From: Microbulbifer agarilyticus S89
GTDB lineage: Bacteria; Pseudomonadota; Gammaproteobacteria; Pseudomonadales; Cellvibrionaceae
Assembly: GCF_000220505.1 (NCBI RefSeq)
Contig: NZ_AFPJ01000035.1
Location: 1-64,000 of the forward strand
Length of the DNA stretch: 64,000 nt
Reading direction: 5' to 3'
Part shown: piece after piece, positions 1-9,366 of the stretch
Layout of the letters: every line of letters begins with the position of its first letter
How positions within the stretch are numbered: position 1 is the first letter of the stretch
Notes under the pieces: model-generated
The model's input: only the letters and a program-made list of their open reading frames with translations
Told to the model about the DNA's origin: nothing
The model's database searches: none
Position numbers and translations under genes: made by a program

Positions 1-17
1 TGGCGGGGCTTTTTTTG
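1..17 (+). terminator. Right arm and T-run of a terminator cut by the window start
   Basis: The window opens with a G-rich arm (GGCGGGGC) followed directly by seven T residues, the 3' half of an intrinsic terminator whose left arm would lie before position 1. It would end a gene entering from the left; the complementary arm cannot be seen. Confidence 0.4.
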
Positions 18-37
18 TTGCTGTTCGTCAGGATGCT

Positions 38-724
38 TCACGGTTCCGTGGTGACATCGATCCCCGGCACTTCGCTGCAGCCATCGTTTTCAATGAAATA
101 GGCGCTTGGCTGGTGCGATTGATTGTAACGATGCTCAATGCCTTCATCGCGGAACACCAGCAAGTACTCTTCCTTTACCCAACCCTGCTCCGTGCGGTAC
201 TCGCTAAGCCACAGCAGCGCCGGCCCATCTTCGTGGCACTTGCCGTAAAACATACGGGTTTTTTCCACCAGCTCTTTGGTCAGGTAATCGCGGTACACAC
301 CCGGATACGTGAAGCGCTCGCCGGATAGATCCAGGTTCAACACACCATCTTCGTTGCCTTCAAGCTCCGCCTGAGACCGGTCACGTTGTTGCGCCACGGA
401 GCCATCCGTCGGCGCCCGTGCGGCAAACTGCTCCGGCTCAGGAATGTCATCTTCGTCTCGATCACGCGGCCGCCGTGCCTCGGTTGGCTCGCCCGGTGCG
501 ACCGCAATGCGCTCGAGAAAGATGGCTGTGTTCTCGTCGCAGTCCACACAGGTTCGTCCGGCGATAATGGCGTAGCCTTTCAGTTCGGAAATAAGCTTGG
601 CCTCCGCGAGATCCACATCGATCACACGGTCCTCGGACACTTTTAGCTGGACGCCGGACATCGCCGGCATGACGGGAGAAAACCCGAACAGAAAAACAAG
701 GAGAAAGAGAGGGAATATCTTCAT
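38..724 (-). CDS. Hypothetical exported protein
   Basis: Protein of about 228 residues starting MKIFPLFLL, with a hydrophobic stretch at residues 3-20 and small residues around 17-23 that fit a cleavable signal peptide, so it should be periplasmic. The mature part is acidic, with a proline/arginine/aspartate-rich linker near residues 80-100 and scattered cysteines, including a CVDC pair near residue 58. I do not recognise the family. The reading frame stays open upstream; an alternative ATG at 748 adds MYKVWLLC and would also give a signal peptide, so the start is uncertain by eight codons. It lies downstream of the small acidic gene at 945-1211 on the same strand, with a roughly 220-base gap, so co-transcription is possible but unproven. 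Confidence 0.6.
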   Translation of the reverse strand: MKIFPLFLLVFLFGFSPVMPAMSGVQLKVSEDRVIDVDLAEAKLISELKGYAIIAGRTCVDCDENTAIFLERIAVAPGEPTEARRPRDRDEDDIPEPEQFAARAPTDGSVAQQRDRSQAELEGNEDGVLNLDLSGERFTYPGVYRDYLTKELVEKTRMFYGKCHEDGPALLWLSEYRTEQGWVKEEYLLVFRDEGIEHRYNQSHQPSAYFIENDGCSEVPGIDVTTEP

Positions 725-944
725 GCAGAGCAACCACACTTTATACATCTGCAGACCGCGATCAGTTGGTGCCGCCAGGGCAACTTTCCTTGCTGACCCT
801 TGGCGGCACCGCGATTGGGTAGTGCTGTTACACTGTCGCGATTCCCTTCTATGTATAACCATAGCAGGTGTTGAAAATCCTGCTGCGCGGGGCCGTTACT
901 TTCTCAGTACGCCCCGCCAATACGTGGTCACCGTATTTTTGGTA

Positions 945-1211
945 TCAGGGCGCTTCCCAGCTGCCGCTCTCTTCCGCGGGACCGATAAACGCCCCGACTC
1001 CCTCTTCCTTCAATGCGTCCAGCGCCTCCTGCAATGCGTCGGCATCGGAGTCAAACACGTCTTCCCACACCGTCGTGTTGTTGTTTTCATCAACGATTTC
1101 CAGCAGCCAACCGCCGTCACCGTCTTCATAAATATCGATGCTGACGGTGTGGTTGCCATCGCTATACGCGCGGCTCAGGGGAGAATCTTGCGGGGTAACT
1201 TCTTCAGCCAT
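945..1211 (-). CDS. Small acidic conserved hypothetical protein
   Basis: An 88-residue, strongly acidic, probably cytosolic protein without a signal peptide or membrane segment. The centre (TVSIDIYEDGDGGWLLEIVD) looks like a two- or three-stranded sheet, followed by a helix rich in Asp, Ala and Leu (DSDADALQEALDALKEEG). The ATG at 1211 was chosen because GAGG lies about eight bases upstream; the frame stays open for thirty more codons but has no ribosome binding site at the earlier ATG (1259). It is transcribed divergently from trhO. Function unknown. Confidence 0.6.
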   Translation of the reverse strand: MAEEVTPQDSPLSRAYSDGNHTVSIDIYEDGDGGWLLEIVDENNNTTVWEDVFDSDADALQEALDALKEEGVGAFIGPAEESGSWEAP

Positions 1212-1417
1212 GGGGGAAGCCTCGCTGGCAAAGGGGGATGCGGGAACTGGCACCGACATGCTCGGGAAGACAGTAAAGCGAACTCCTGAACACCCGGTCA
1301 AGCCCGATACGACATTGTCGAAAAAGTGTACGACGCGCAGTGCAAAACTTGTTAAAATACGCGGCGATTTTTACCCATGCCCCGGATTTACGCTCCGGCT
1401 TGCACAAGGAAACTCCC

Positions 1418-2416
1418 ATGACCAATTCCGCGTCCGTTGTGGTCTGCGCGCTGTACAAGTTTGTTCGCCTCGAAGACTTTGAATCCCTGCGCGATCCCCT
1501 ACTCAAGGTAATGCTCGATAACGAAGTGCGCGGCACCCTGCTGCTCGCTGACGAGGGCATCAATGGCACCGTCGCCGGCAGCCGTGCCGGCATCGACACC
1601 TTGCTCAGCTACCTCAAGTCCGATAGCCGTCTGGCGGAACTGGACTACAAAGAGTCCTACACCGAAAACATGCCCTTCCTGCGCAGCAAGGTAAAACTGA
1701 AGCGCGAGATCGTCACCATGGGCGTCGAAGGCATCGATCCTCGCCGCACCGTCGGCACCTATGTAAAACCGGCCGACTGGAATGCGCTGATTTCCGACCC
1801 GGACGTTGTGCTGATCGATACCCGCAACGATTATGAATTCCAGGTAGGCACCTTCGAGCACGCGGTGAACCCGAACACCACCACCTTTCGTGAGTTTCCC
1901 GACTACGTGAAGGAAAATCTGGATCCAGGCAGACACAAGAAAGTAGCGATGTTCTGCACCGGCGGTATCCGCTGTGAGAAGTCCACCGCATACCTGAAGG
2001 AGCAGGGTTTCGACGAGGTGTACCACCTGCAGGGCGGCATCCTGAAATACCTGGAAGACGTGCCCAAGGAAGAGACCCTGTGGCAGGGCGAGTGCTTTGT
2101 CTTTGATGACCGGGTCACCGTCAATCACGACCTGGAGCGCGGCTCCTACCAGCAGTGCAACGCCTGCCGTATGCCGATCACCGATGAAGAAATGCAGTCT
2201 CCATTGTTCGAGCAGGGGGTCAGCTGCCCGCACTGCCACGATACGGTGTCAGACGCTGACAAGTCGCGTTTTCGCGAACGTGAGAAGCAGATCCAGCTGG
2301 CCAAACAGCGTGGTGAGCGCCATCTCGGTGAAGATGCCAAGGCTACGACCTTAAACCGCCGGCAGCACAAGCAAGCGCTGCGTCGCCAACAGGCAGAACA
2401 GGCGCGCAAGGCCTGA
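1418..2416 (+). CDS. trhO: tRNA uridine(34) hydroxylase TrhO (rhodanese-domain, YceA family)
   Basis: A 332-residue protein matching the TrhO/YceA family, which hydroxylates uridine at the wobble position of certain tRNAs (5-hydroxyuridine) in an oxygen-dependent way. An N-terminal ferredoxin-like/acylphosphatase-like domain spans about residues 1-95. The rhodanese domain follows (about 110-225) with the active-site loop [12 protein letters not shown], so Cys180 is the likely catalytic residue and Cys186 a second conserved cysteine. The C-terminal part carries CNAC and CPHC pairs (about residues 248-283), typical of this family and suggesting metal binding. The start is set by AAGGAAA a few bases before ATG 1418. 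The extreme C-terminus is Lys/Arg/Gln rich, compatible with RNA binding. Confidence 0.93.
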   Translation: MTNSASVVVCALYKFVRLEDFESLRDPLLKVMLDNEVRGTLLLADEGINGTVAGSRAGIDTLLSYLKSDSRLAELDYKESYTENMPFLRSKVKLKREIVTMGVEGIDPRRTVGTYVKPADWNALISDPDVVLIDTRNDYEFQVGTFEHAVNPNTTTFREFPDYVKENLDPGRHKKVAMFCTGGIRCEKSTAYLKEQGFDEVYHLQGGILKYLEDVPKEETLWQGECFVFDDRVTVNHDLERGSYQQCNACRMPITDEEMQSPLFEQGVSCPHCHDTVSDADKSRFREREKQIQLAKQRGERHLGEDAKATTLNRRQHKQALRRQQAEQARKA

Positions 2417-2482
2417 GTGCACAACCAGCGCCTGTGGATTTATTCCCCACGGTATACCGGTGAGAGATACACCGGTGAGAAC

Positions 2483-2872
2483 TCAGTGGCTCGCATTGAG
2501 CGTGGAACTCTCCGCGGCGAGCCAGGCGTAAGCTTCGCCCTCACTGACACATTGGCAAATCGACAGCCCGCCTTCACGCGACACGCGATCGGTTGCCGAC
2601 ATGGGGTTGTGGGAAAGGGGGTGCAAAACGACGATTTTGGCGCTCCCGTAACCGGGCAGCTGCGCAACAAACTGGGCGAAGCGTTTATTGTCATCTGCTG
2701 ACATGTGAACCTGCACGAAGCGCACATCAACCAGGATCCGCAGCGGCCGCACGTGGCCATATTTCTGTGAGATCCGCAGGGATGCATTCGCCATTTCGTC
2801 GAAGGAAACATCACCCTGCGGGGAGCAACGCACCACGCGGGTGCCGCTCTCCAACCTGATCTGAACTGACAT
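2483..2872 (-). CDS. Small conserved protein, paralogue of the gene at 2997-3368
   Basis: A 129-residue soluble protein with alternating strands and helices. It aligns along its whole length with the neighbour at 2997-3368: both have YGH(V/L)RPL in the first half, then DVR, a helix ending F(V/G)AF/FVA, LPG, a strand ending VLH, and (W)(L/F)A near the C-terminus. The pattern recalls the STAS/SpoIIAA-like alpha/beta fold, but I see no diagnostic phosphorylation motif and cannot name the family. It is the last of three same-strand genes after mrp. The gene ends 67 bases from the convergent trhO stop. Confidence 0.65.
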   Translation of the reverse strand: MSVQIRLESGTRVVRCSPQGDVSFDEMANASLRISQKYGHVRPLRILVDVRFVQVHMSADDNKRFAQFVAQLPGYGSAKIVVLHPLSHNPMSATDRVSREGGLSICQCVSEGEAYAWLAAESSTLNASH

Positions 2873-2996
2873 GGTGTAGCACTCCGTTTGCTATCTGCCA
2901 TCGCATTGCGACCATCCTGGGCATTGCACCATACCCGCTCGCTCCTTGCTTATACGCAACGCTGCCAAGATTGGTACTGGGCGAGCCAACGCATGT

Positions 2997-3368
2997 TCAG
3001 GCCTCGCACTCCGCGAACCAATGCAACGCCGCGGCTTCGGTGACGAACTCTCGTACCACCAGCCCCTCTTTCTGCGCCACACTGTCAATAATAACGTTCG
3101 CGTTATGCTCTGGGGTGTGCAGCACAGCGACCCGGGCATGACTCACGCCGGGCAGGTGTGCCACAAAGGCGCCAAATGCCGCACGCTCTTCCGGTGTCAT
3201 CACAATTTCTGCTCGGCGCACATCCTCAAGCACACACAGAGGCCGCAGATGGCCGTAGGACTTGGCCACCTGCCCTGCAGCCGCCTGCTTCTCCGCGAGG
3301 TCCACCTGCGCAAAGAAGCTTAGATGAACAATACGCGAAGCTTGGTCGTAGCGAACATGAAAGCCCAA
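2997..3368 (-). CDS. Small conserved protein, paralogue of the gene at 2483-2872
   Basis: A 123-residue protein clearly related to its downstream neighbour, with the shared pattern SYGHLRPL, LEDVR, FGAFVAHLPG, VAVLHTPEHN and ALHWFAE. No signal peptide, membrane segment or metal site is visible. The two paralogues are separated by 124 bases and follow mrp on the same strand, so a local duplication within one transcription unit is the simplest explanation. They have diverged substantially, so the duplication is not recent. An STAS/SpoIIAA-like fold is a guess from the strand-helix pattern. Confidence 0.65.
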   Translation of the reverse strand: MGFHVRYDQASRIVHLSFFAQVDLAEKQAAAGQVAKSYGHLRPLCVLEDVRRAEIVMTPEERAAFGAFVAHLPGVSHARVAVLHTPEHNANVIIDSVAQKEGLVVREFVTEAAALHWFAECEA

Positions 3369-3470
3369 AACCTTTCTCCCGAGAGCCGCGCATAGCTAAC
3401 CCGCAATGCGCGTGGAGTCGTGACGATAACGCGGGCCACCAGCGCCCGCTCGTGCGGGCATGCAAAGAGC

Positions 3471-4631
3471 CTAGCCCAAGTCGATCTCTGGCACGTCACT
3501 GTCGCCATCCGCAGCCAGCCAAACCTGTGCCGCCGTTGCGCGCGCCACCTGTTTGTACAGGTCGGCAAAAGCACCTTGCGGCTCCGCTGCCACGGTCGGC
3601 TTGCCGCCATCTACCTGCTGGCGGATCGACATCGCCAGTGGCAGCTGCCCGAGCAGGCGCGTACCGTAATCCTGTGCCATTTTGTCGCCGCCACCGGCGC
3701 CAAACACAGGCTCCTGGTGCCCACACTTGGAGCAGGTGTGCAGGGACATGTTTTCCACAATACCGAGAACCGGCACCGACACCTTGCGGAACATTTCCAC
3801 GCCCTTGATCGCGTCTACCAGCGCCAGGTCCTGCGGCGTGGTGACGATGACCGCACCGGCGAGGACGACCTTCTGGGATAGCGTGAGTTGGATGTCGCCG
3901 GTGCCCGGCGGCATATCCACAATCAGATAATCCAGTTCGCCATCTTCTGTGCTCTCGCCCCACAGCGTCTGCGTCAACATCTGGTTCAGTGCGCCGCTCG
4001 CCATTGGGCCACGCCATACTGCAGGCGTATCCTCGGTCAGCAAATAGCCCAGTGACATGGTCTGCAGGCCCTGCGCCGGAACCGGCACAAAAAACTTGCC
4101 GCCTTTTACCTCGGGCCGTGTGCCCTCGGTGCCGAGCATTGTCGGCAGGCTCGGGCCGTAAATATCCGCGTCCAGCAAACCCACCTCAGCACCTTCCGCC
4201 GCCAGCGCCAGCGCCAGGTTCACCGCGGTGGTGGACTTACCCACGCCGCCCTTGCCGGACGCCACGGCGATAATGTGCTTCACCGCCTTAAGCGGCTCCG
4301 GCACCTCACCCACTTCTGTACGCGGAATGTCAAAAAGCAGATCAAAGTTCAGGGTGCTGCCCGCCAGAGGCCCGTCTGCAAGGACCGGCGCGCAGGCCGC
4401 GCGCACACGCTCCGCCCATACCTGCTGCTGGCTCGCACAGGGATACCCGAGGGTCACACTAGTAAAGATGGTGTTATCCCCATCAAAACCCACCTCAATA
4501 TCCGCATCCAGGGCATCCAGTGGCAGCGCGGTGGCCGGATCTTCGAGGGCGCCAATCGTTGCCGCTACCCGCTCGAGCTGTTCCGTAACCTCGGGAGAGA
4601 AGTCTTCATGGTCTTGGTGGTCGTCGTTCAC
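3471..4631 (-). CDS. apbC: Iron-sulfur cluster carrier protein Mrp/ApbC
   Basis: A 386-residue P-loop NTPase of the Mrp/Nbp35 family that binds a [4Fe-4S] cluster at a dimer interface and delivers it to apo-proteins in the cytosol. An N-terminal MIP18-type domain (about residues 15-105) precedes the ATPase. The deviant Walker [10 protein letters not shown] lies at 126-134, the switch [10 protein letters not shown] at about 154-163, [10 protein letters not shown] at about 237-246, and the cluster-binding CSKC pair at 300-303. Length and order are standard for proteobacterial Mrp. It is transcribed divergently from metG across a 249-base region, an arrangement common in gammaproteobacteria. The two small paralogues follow on the same strand. 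Confidence 0.95.
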   Translation of the reverse strand: MNDDHQDHEDFSPEVTEQLERVAATIGALEDPATALPLDALDADIEVGFDGDNTIFTSVTLGYPCASQQQVWAERVRAACAPVLADGPLAGSTLNFDLLFDIPRTEVGEVPEPLKAVKHIIAVASGKGGVGKSTTAVNLALALAAEGAEVGLLDADIYGPSLPTMLGTEGTRPEVKGGKFFVPVPAQGLQTMSLGYLLTEDTPAVWRGPMASGALNQMLTQTLWGESTEDGELDYLIVDMPPGTGDIQLTLSQKVVLAGAVIVTTPQDLALVDAIKGVEMFRKVSVPVLGIVENMSLHTCSKCGHQEPVFGAGGGDKMAQDYGTRLLGQLPLAMSIRQQVDGGKPTVAAEPQGAFADLYKQVARATAAQVWLAADGDSDVPEIDLG

Positions 4632-4880
4632 GGCAGCATCCTCACTGGCTCTGGAATTTGGGCGGCATTGTGGTCAAGCTCTGTCGTGAACACAAGCGAC
4701 GCCCCAGTACAGAATTCAGTACAGACTATTGGGTACAGACCCGTCAGTCCCGCACAGCGCGGCGGGCGTCGTCGGCAGGTGCCTTACAAGGCCCATTTCT
4801 GCTATATTCCGCGCTCTTTCCGGCCCACGGCCGTCCAATCAAAGAATCCACACAGACTAATCTCGCAGCCTTTGGAATCC

Positions 4881-6935
4881 ATGATGTCTCAAACCGACCA
4901 TCAGCCAAGAAACATTCTCGTCACCAGTGCCCTGCCGTATGCCAACGGCTCCCTGCACCTGGGTCATATTCTCGAGTACATCCAGACCGATATCTGGGCC
5001 CGCTTCCAGCGCGCCCGCGGCAACCAGTGCCTGTATATGTGCGCCGACGACGCCCACGGCACTGCCATCATGCTGAAGGCTGAACAACTGGGTATCACCC
5101 CGGAACAACACATCGCCAACATGCAGGCGGAGCACGAGCGCGATTTCGCCGACTTCCTGATCGGTGTGGACAACTACCACTCCACCCACTCCGACGAGAA
5201 CCGCGAACTGTCGGCAATGATCTACAAGCGCCTGCGTGAGAACGGCCATATTGCCTCACGCACCATTACCCAAGCGTTTGACCCGGAGAAAGAACTGTTC
5301 CTGGCGGACCGCTACATCAAGGGCACCTGCCCGCGCTGTAAATCCGAAGACCAGTACGGCGATAACTGTGAAGTGTGCGGCGCGACCTACAGCCCCACTG
5401 AGCTGATCAACCCAGTATCGGTCATCTCCGGCGCGACGCCCGTGGAAAAAGAGTCCGAGCACTTCTTCTTTACCCTGCCGGCTTTTACCGACTTTCTGAA
5501 ACAGTGGACCCGCTCCGGCACCCTGCAGAGTGAAGTGGCGAACAAACTGTCCGAGTGGCTGGATGAAGGCCTGCAGGAGTGGGACATCTCCCGCGATGCG
5601 CCCTACTTCGGTTTCGAAATCCCCGACGCCCCCGGCAAATACTTTTACGTATGGCTGGACGCGCCGATCGGTTATATGGCGAGCCTGAAAAACTACTGCG
5701 ATGCAAAAGGCCTCGACTGGCAGGAGTACTGGAAAAAAGACAGCACCGCCGAGGTGTATCACTTTATCGGCAAGGACATTGTCAACTTCCACGCGCTGTT
5801 CTGGCCGGCCATGCTCGACTCTGCCCAGTTCCGCACCCCAACCAAGGTGTGCGTACACGGCTTCCTGACCGTCAATGGCAAGAAGATGTCGAAGTCCCGC
5901 GGCACCTTTATTAATGCGCGCAACTACCTCGACCACCTGAACCCGGAATACCTGCGTTACTACTTCGCAGCGAAGCTGACCGCCGGTGTGGACGACCTGG
6001 ACCTCAACCTGGAAGACTTTATCGCCAAGGTGAACTCGGACCTCGTGGGCAAGGTGGTAAACATTGCCTCGCGCACCGCCAAGTTTGTCAGCAAGTCCGG
6101 CGGCGCCCTGTCCAGCGAGCTGGCCGACCCGGCGCTGTGGAACCAGTTTGTGGAAGCGGCCCCGCGCATTACCGATTTCTTTGAAGCGCGCGAATACAGC
6201 CGTGCCACCCGTGAAATCATGGCGCTGGCGGATGCCGCCAATGCGTGGATTGCGGAAAAAGCTCCCTGGTCTCTGGCCAAGGAAGAAGGCAAGGAACAAG
6301 AAGTACTGGCGATCTGCTCGCAGGGCGTGAACATGTTCCGCGCACTGATCAGCTGGCTGGCACCGGTACTGCCGGAAACCGCGAAGAAAGCCGAGGAGTT
6401 CCTCGGTGTGGCACTGGACTGGAACACCGCAACCACACCGCTGGCCGGGCACACCATCAACAAATTCAAGCCGCTGATGCAGCGTATCGAAAAAACTCAG
6501 GTGGAAGCCGTGCAAGAAGCCGCAAAAGAATCCCTGGCACAATTGCAGGCCGAAACTCAATCCAACACCGAGGCAGCCAAAGGCCCACTGGCAGACGACC
6601 CGCTGGCGGACGAAATCCAGTTTGACGACTTTGCCAAGGTGGACCTGCGCATCGCCCTGATCGCCAATGCGGAGCACGTGGAAGGTGCCGGCAAACTACT
6701 GCGCCTGACACTGGACCTGGGTGGCGAAACCCGCAATGTATTCGCCGGTATCAAGAGCGCCTACAGCCCGGAAGACCTGATCGGCAAACACACCGTAATG
6801 GTTGCCAACCTGGCACCGCGCAAAATGCGCTTTGGGGTCAGCGAAGGTATGGTGCTGGCGGCGGGCCCGGGTGGCAAAGACCTGTGGATTCTGGAGCCCC
6901 ATGCAGGTGCTCAGCCGGGTATGCGGGTGATGTAA
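4881..6935 (+). CDS. metG: Methionyl-tRNA synthetase with C-terminal tRNA-binding domain
   Basis: A 684-residue class I aminoacyl-tRNA synthetase that charges tRNA-Met in the cytosol. The HIGH-type signature appears as HLGH (residues 26-29) and KMSKS at 335-339. The connective domain has the paired zinc-knuckle cysteines CPRC and CEVC near residues 149-165, as in the E. coli-type enzyme. The anticodon-binding helical domain runs to about residue 560. The last ~105 residues form an EMAP/Trbp111-type OB-fold ([14 protein letters not shown], then [11 protein letters not shown]) that strengthens tRNA binding and mediates dimerisation. The ATG pair at 4881/4884 fits the family N-terminus; the open frame extends further upstream but overlaps the mrp gene and promoter region, so it is not used. 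The ribosome binding site is weak. Confidence 0.96.
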   Translation: MMSQTDHQPRNILVTSALPYANGSLHLGHILEYIQTDIWARFQRARGNQCLYMCADDAHGTAIMLKAEQLGITPEQHIANMQAEHERDFADFLIGVDNYHSTHSDENRELSAMIYKRLRENGHIASRTITQAFDPEKELFLADRYIKGTCPRCKSEDQYGDNCEVCGATYSPTELINPVSVISGATPVEKESEHFFFTLPAFTDFLKQWTRSGTLQSEVANKLSEWLDEGLQEWDISRDAPYFGFEIPDAPGKYFYVWLDAPIGYMASLKNYCDAKGLDWQEYWKKDSTAEVYHFIGKDIVNFHALFWPAMLDSAQFRTPTKVCVHGFLTVNGKKMSKSRGTFINARNYLDHLNPEYLRYYFAAKLTAGVDDLDLNLEDFIAKVNSDLVGKVVNIASRTAKFVSKSGGALSSELADPALWNQFVEAAPRITDFFEAREYSRATREIMALADAANAWIAEKAPWSLAKEEGKEQEVLAICSQGVNMFRALISWLAPVLPETAKKAEEFLGVALDWNTATTPLAGHTINKFKPLMQRIEKTQVEAVQEAAKESLAQLQAETQSNTEAAKGPLADDPLADEIQFDDFAKVDLRIALIANAEHVEGAGKLLRLTLDLGGETRNVFAGIKSAYSPEDLIGKHTVMVANLAPRKMRFGVSEGMVLAAGPGGKDLWILEPHAGAQPGMRVM

Positions 6936-6986
6936 GCGCCCTTTCCCTTTCCACTCTTTCCTTTCCTCTATCTCCTTTCCTCTAGT

Positions 6987-7011
6987 GGTGGGGCAGTAGC
7001 GCTGCCCCACC
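6987..7011 (+). terminator. GC-rich hairpin downstream of metG
   Basis: A perfect 10-bp stem (GGTGGGGCAG with CTGCCCCACC) around a five-base loop, 52 bases after the metG stop and preceded by a pyrimidine-rich tract. There is no T-run after it, so it may stabilise the 3' end or act as a weak terminator. Confidence 0.4.
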
Positions 7012-7159
7012 TACTGCTCAACCAGCGCCCGCTTCGCTTTTGACAAATGTCCTTGCCAGCAAGCCTCCCACTCCGTCCAATGGCGTAACATCCTAACCAC
7101 GCTGCCTTGTCGAGCAGATGCTACCGCTCAGCAATGGGACAAACGTTTCGAGGCTAACC

Positions 7160-7885
7160 ATGTCCGCAGTCATGTTTCCTATCTATGCGCTCTGCCATAC
7201 CACCCTGTGTGTCTGGGCCTGCTCGCTGTGGAAATCCCGGCGCGCACCCGGTGCGGCACTGATCGCGCTAGTCTGCGCCGCGCTCACCTACGACAACATC
7301 ATCCTGTCGATCGGTGCGTCCATCGGTATCGGCCCGCTGCTGGAAAGCCTGAGCTGGCCACGCTTTGTCATGCATGCCGTGCTCACGCCACTACTGTTGG
7401 TAGTTGCAAGCAAAACCGCGCAGTGCGCCGGGTTAAGCTGGACCCGGGGCCCAAAATGGAACTGGTTTATCTGGCTGCTCGTTCCGCTGATGATTCTGCT
7501 AGGGGTCTATGAAGGACTTATCGGTCTGGAGCTGGTACCCGCTTGCTTCGACGATACCCTGCGCTACACCTCCAACCTGCACCCCACCCAACTGTGTTTT
7601 GAGGGGCAGCAACCGGTTACCGGCAATGGCCCTCCCATTCCTTCGATTGTCGCCACACTGCTCACGCTTATTGTCGGTATTGGCTTATGGCGGCAGTTCC
7701 GGTGGCCGTGGATGACCGTCGGCGCAACCATCATGTTTTTTACCGCAGCCATACCGCCCAGCTTGCTGGGACCAGCCCCGGGTAATGGCGGCGAAGTTCT
7801 GCTGCTGGCGAGCCTGGCATTCAGCGTTGCCCGCTTTGCCGGCCACCCCGCGCCCTCGGCAGAATTGGTAGTGACGGTAAAATAA
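7160..7885 (+). CDS. Hypothetical multi-pass membrane protein
   Basis: A 241-residue integral membrane protein with about six or seven hydrophobic segments, at roughly residues 5-22, 30-55, 62-85, 100-120, 168-186, 192-210 and 215-232. A non-hydrophobic loop of about 45 residues with two cysteines (near 131 and 149) lies between the fourth and fifth segments and probably faces the periplasm. The start at 7160 has AGG seven bases upstream and yields a membrane segment at the N-terminus; an in-frame ATG at 7118 has no better support. I do not recognise the family. It stands alone between metG and the dehydrogenase gene. Confidence 0.65.
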   Translation: MSAVMFPIYALCHTTLCVWACSLWKSRRAPGAALIALVCAALTYDNIILSIGASIGIGPLLESLSWPRFVMHAVLTPLLLVVASKTAQCAGLSWTRGPKWNWFIWLLVPLMILLGVYEGLIGLELVPACFDDTLRYTSNLHPTQLCFEGQQPVTGNGPPIPSIVATLLTLIVGIGLWRQFRWPWMTVGATIMFFTAAIPPSLLGPAPGNGGEVLLLASLAFSVARFAGHPAPSAELVVTVK

Positions 7886-8063
7886 GCTGATCGGGCCCTG
7901 CAGCACCAACTCACCCGTGAGCAAACCCAAATCGCCAAACCGTTCTGAACCGTTTACCATCTCCCCCAACAGTACCCCCCCTGCCAACCAGCGCTGCGCA
8001 CCCGCAGTGCTGCCCCCAACAACGCAGCCGGAAACCTTAAAACCTTAAACTTTGGAGCCCACG

Positions 8064-8999
8064 ATGCGCGGTGTATTTCTCGATACCCTGACCATGAAGC
8101 TAGATGAACTGGATACTTCAGCGCTGCAAAACACGCTGGACCAGTGGGAGTTTTTTGAGACTACGACACCGGAGCAGACCGCACAGCGCATTGCCAATGC
8201 GGACGTAGTGATCACCAATAAAGTAGTGCTCGACCGTGCGCTTATCGAAAAGGCACCGAATTTAAAACTTATCTGTGTGTGCGCCACCGGCACCAACAAT
8301 ATCGATCTGGATGCGGCGGCTGCCAGCAATATTCCGGTAAAAAATGTTACCGGTTATACCGGCACCTCCCTCGCACAACATACCCTCGCCCTGATTCTGG
8401 CCCTCGCCACCCGCTGGCACCAATATCACAGCGACGTGGGTAGCGGCCGCTGGGCAGAGTCCCCGGTTTTCTGTCGCCTCGACTACCCGGTAATCGAACT
8501 CGACGGCAAAGTGCTGGGTATTATTGGCTACGGCGACCTCGGGCAAAAAGTCGCACGATTGGGCGAGGCGCTCGGTATGAAGGTGTTGATTGCGGAGTCG
8601 TTCACCGGGGACAAGAAAGCCGGCCGCACACCGCTAGCAGAGTTGATTGCGCAATCTGATGTGATCAGTTTGCACTGCCCGCTCACTGAAGAAACGGATC
8701 AGCTGGTCAATCAGCAGTTTCTGTCCGCAATGAAAGAAACCGCCTTCCTGATTAACACCGCTCGCGGTGGCCTGGTGGATGAAGCGGCCCTTGTCGCCGC
8801 ATTGAAAGATCACACGATCGGCGGTGCGGCACTGGATGTGATTAGTGTGGAGCCACCGCCTGCAGATCACGTATTGCTGGCAGGCGACATCCCCAACCTC
8901 ATCATCACCCCGCATAATGCGTGGATCAGCCGTGAAAGTCGGCAGCGTTTACTGGACGGGGTGACGCAGAACATCCTTGACTGGAAGGACGATCGCTAG
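8064..8999 (+). CDS. D-2-hydroxyacid dehydrogenase (glycerate dehydrogenase/hydroxypyruvate reductase-like)
   Basis: A 311-residue NAD(P)-dependent dehydrogenase of the D-isomer-specific 2-hydroxyacid family. The Rossmann nucleotide-binding motif GIIGYGDLG lies near residues 148-156. The catalytic Arg sits in NTARGG (about residue 230), with a downstream acidic residue and the catalytic His in TPHNAW (about residue 285). The substrate-side motif CVCATGTNNIDL is typical of the glycerate dehydrogenase/hydroxypyruvate reductase branch (HprA-like), which interconverts hydroxypyruvate and D-glycerate; phosphite- or lactate-type activity cannot be excluded from sequence alone. The ATG at 8064 follows GGAG at a good distance. 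It appears monocistronic, with an inverted repeat just after the stop. Confidence 0.88.
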   Translation: MRGVFLDTLTMKLDELDTSALQNTLDQWEFFETTTPEQTAQRIANADVVITNKVVLDRALIEKAPNLKLICVCATGTNNIDLDAAAASNIPVKNVTGYTGTSLAQHTLALILALATRWHQYHSDVGSGRWAESPVFCRLDYPVIELDGKVLGIIGYGDLGQKVARLGEALGMKVLIAESFTGDKKAGRTPLAELIAQSDVISLHCPLTEETDQLVNQQFLSAMKETAFLINTARGGLVDEAALVAALKDHTIGGAALDVISVEPPPADHVLLAGDIPNLIITPHNAWISRESRQRLLDGVTQNILDWKDDR

Positions 9000-9008
9000 C
9001 GCTGCAAG

Positions 9009-9039
9009 ATACCGCTGCGGTTGCAGGCTGCAGCGGTAT
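9009..9039 (+). terminator. Inverted repeat after the dehydrogenase gene
   Basis: A perfect 10-bp stem (ATACCGCTGC / GCAGCGGTAT) with an 11-base loop, starting nine bases after the stop. It is followed by only a short T cluster (ATTTCG), so it is a modest terminator candidate. Confidence 0.45.
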
Positions 9040-9366
9040 ATTTCGCGCCAAGTAGCGGGCTCCCCTACCAAACATCTACGTTTTTTGCCCAAAGTATTCT
9101 TTTACCTTTCTTTCTATCATTATTTCCAACACCATTCTTGTCGCTATTCCTGTCGCCATTTCAATCAATCGTGGCAGCCAAAATACCCTTCGAAAATAAT
9201 TTACCTGTCAGTAGTGCATTTACATGTCCACACCACAAGGCGCTAGCTATTTTTGGGCTCTGGACAGGCCAATCAAAGATTTGATTTACTCGCGTAGTCA
9301 CCAGGGAGGGGTAAGGCTGTTTGCAGACCTGTGATATCAGCCCATTACGCAACAAGGATAAGAACC
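9040..9366. other. Intergenic region upstream of the metalloprotease gene
   Basis: About 330 bases without a credible gene. It is AT-richer and pyrimidine-rich on the plus strand between about 9080 and 9170 and must hold the promoter of the 9367 gene. I could not pick a -35/-10 pair with confidence. Confidence 0.4.

Noticed and set aside
887-919. 7-bp GCGGGGC/GCCCCGC inverted repeat after the 945 gene
   Set aside because: Long 19-base loop and no T-run; too weak to call a terminator.
1340-1417. 26-codon N-terminal extension of trhO
   Set aside because: The ATG at 1418 has a good ribosome binding site and the family-typical N-terminus.
5256-6677. 473-codon minus-strand open frame opposite metG
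   Set aside because: metG carries all synthetase signatures; the opposite frame has none.
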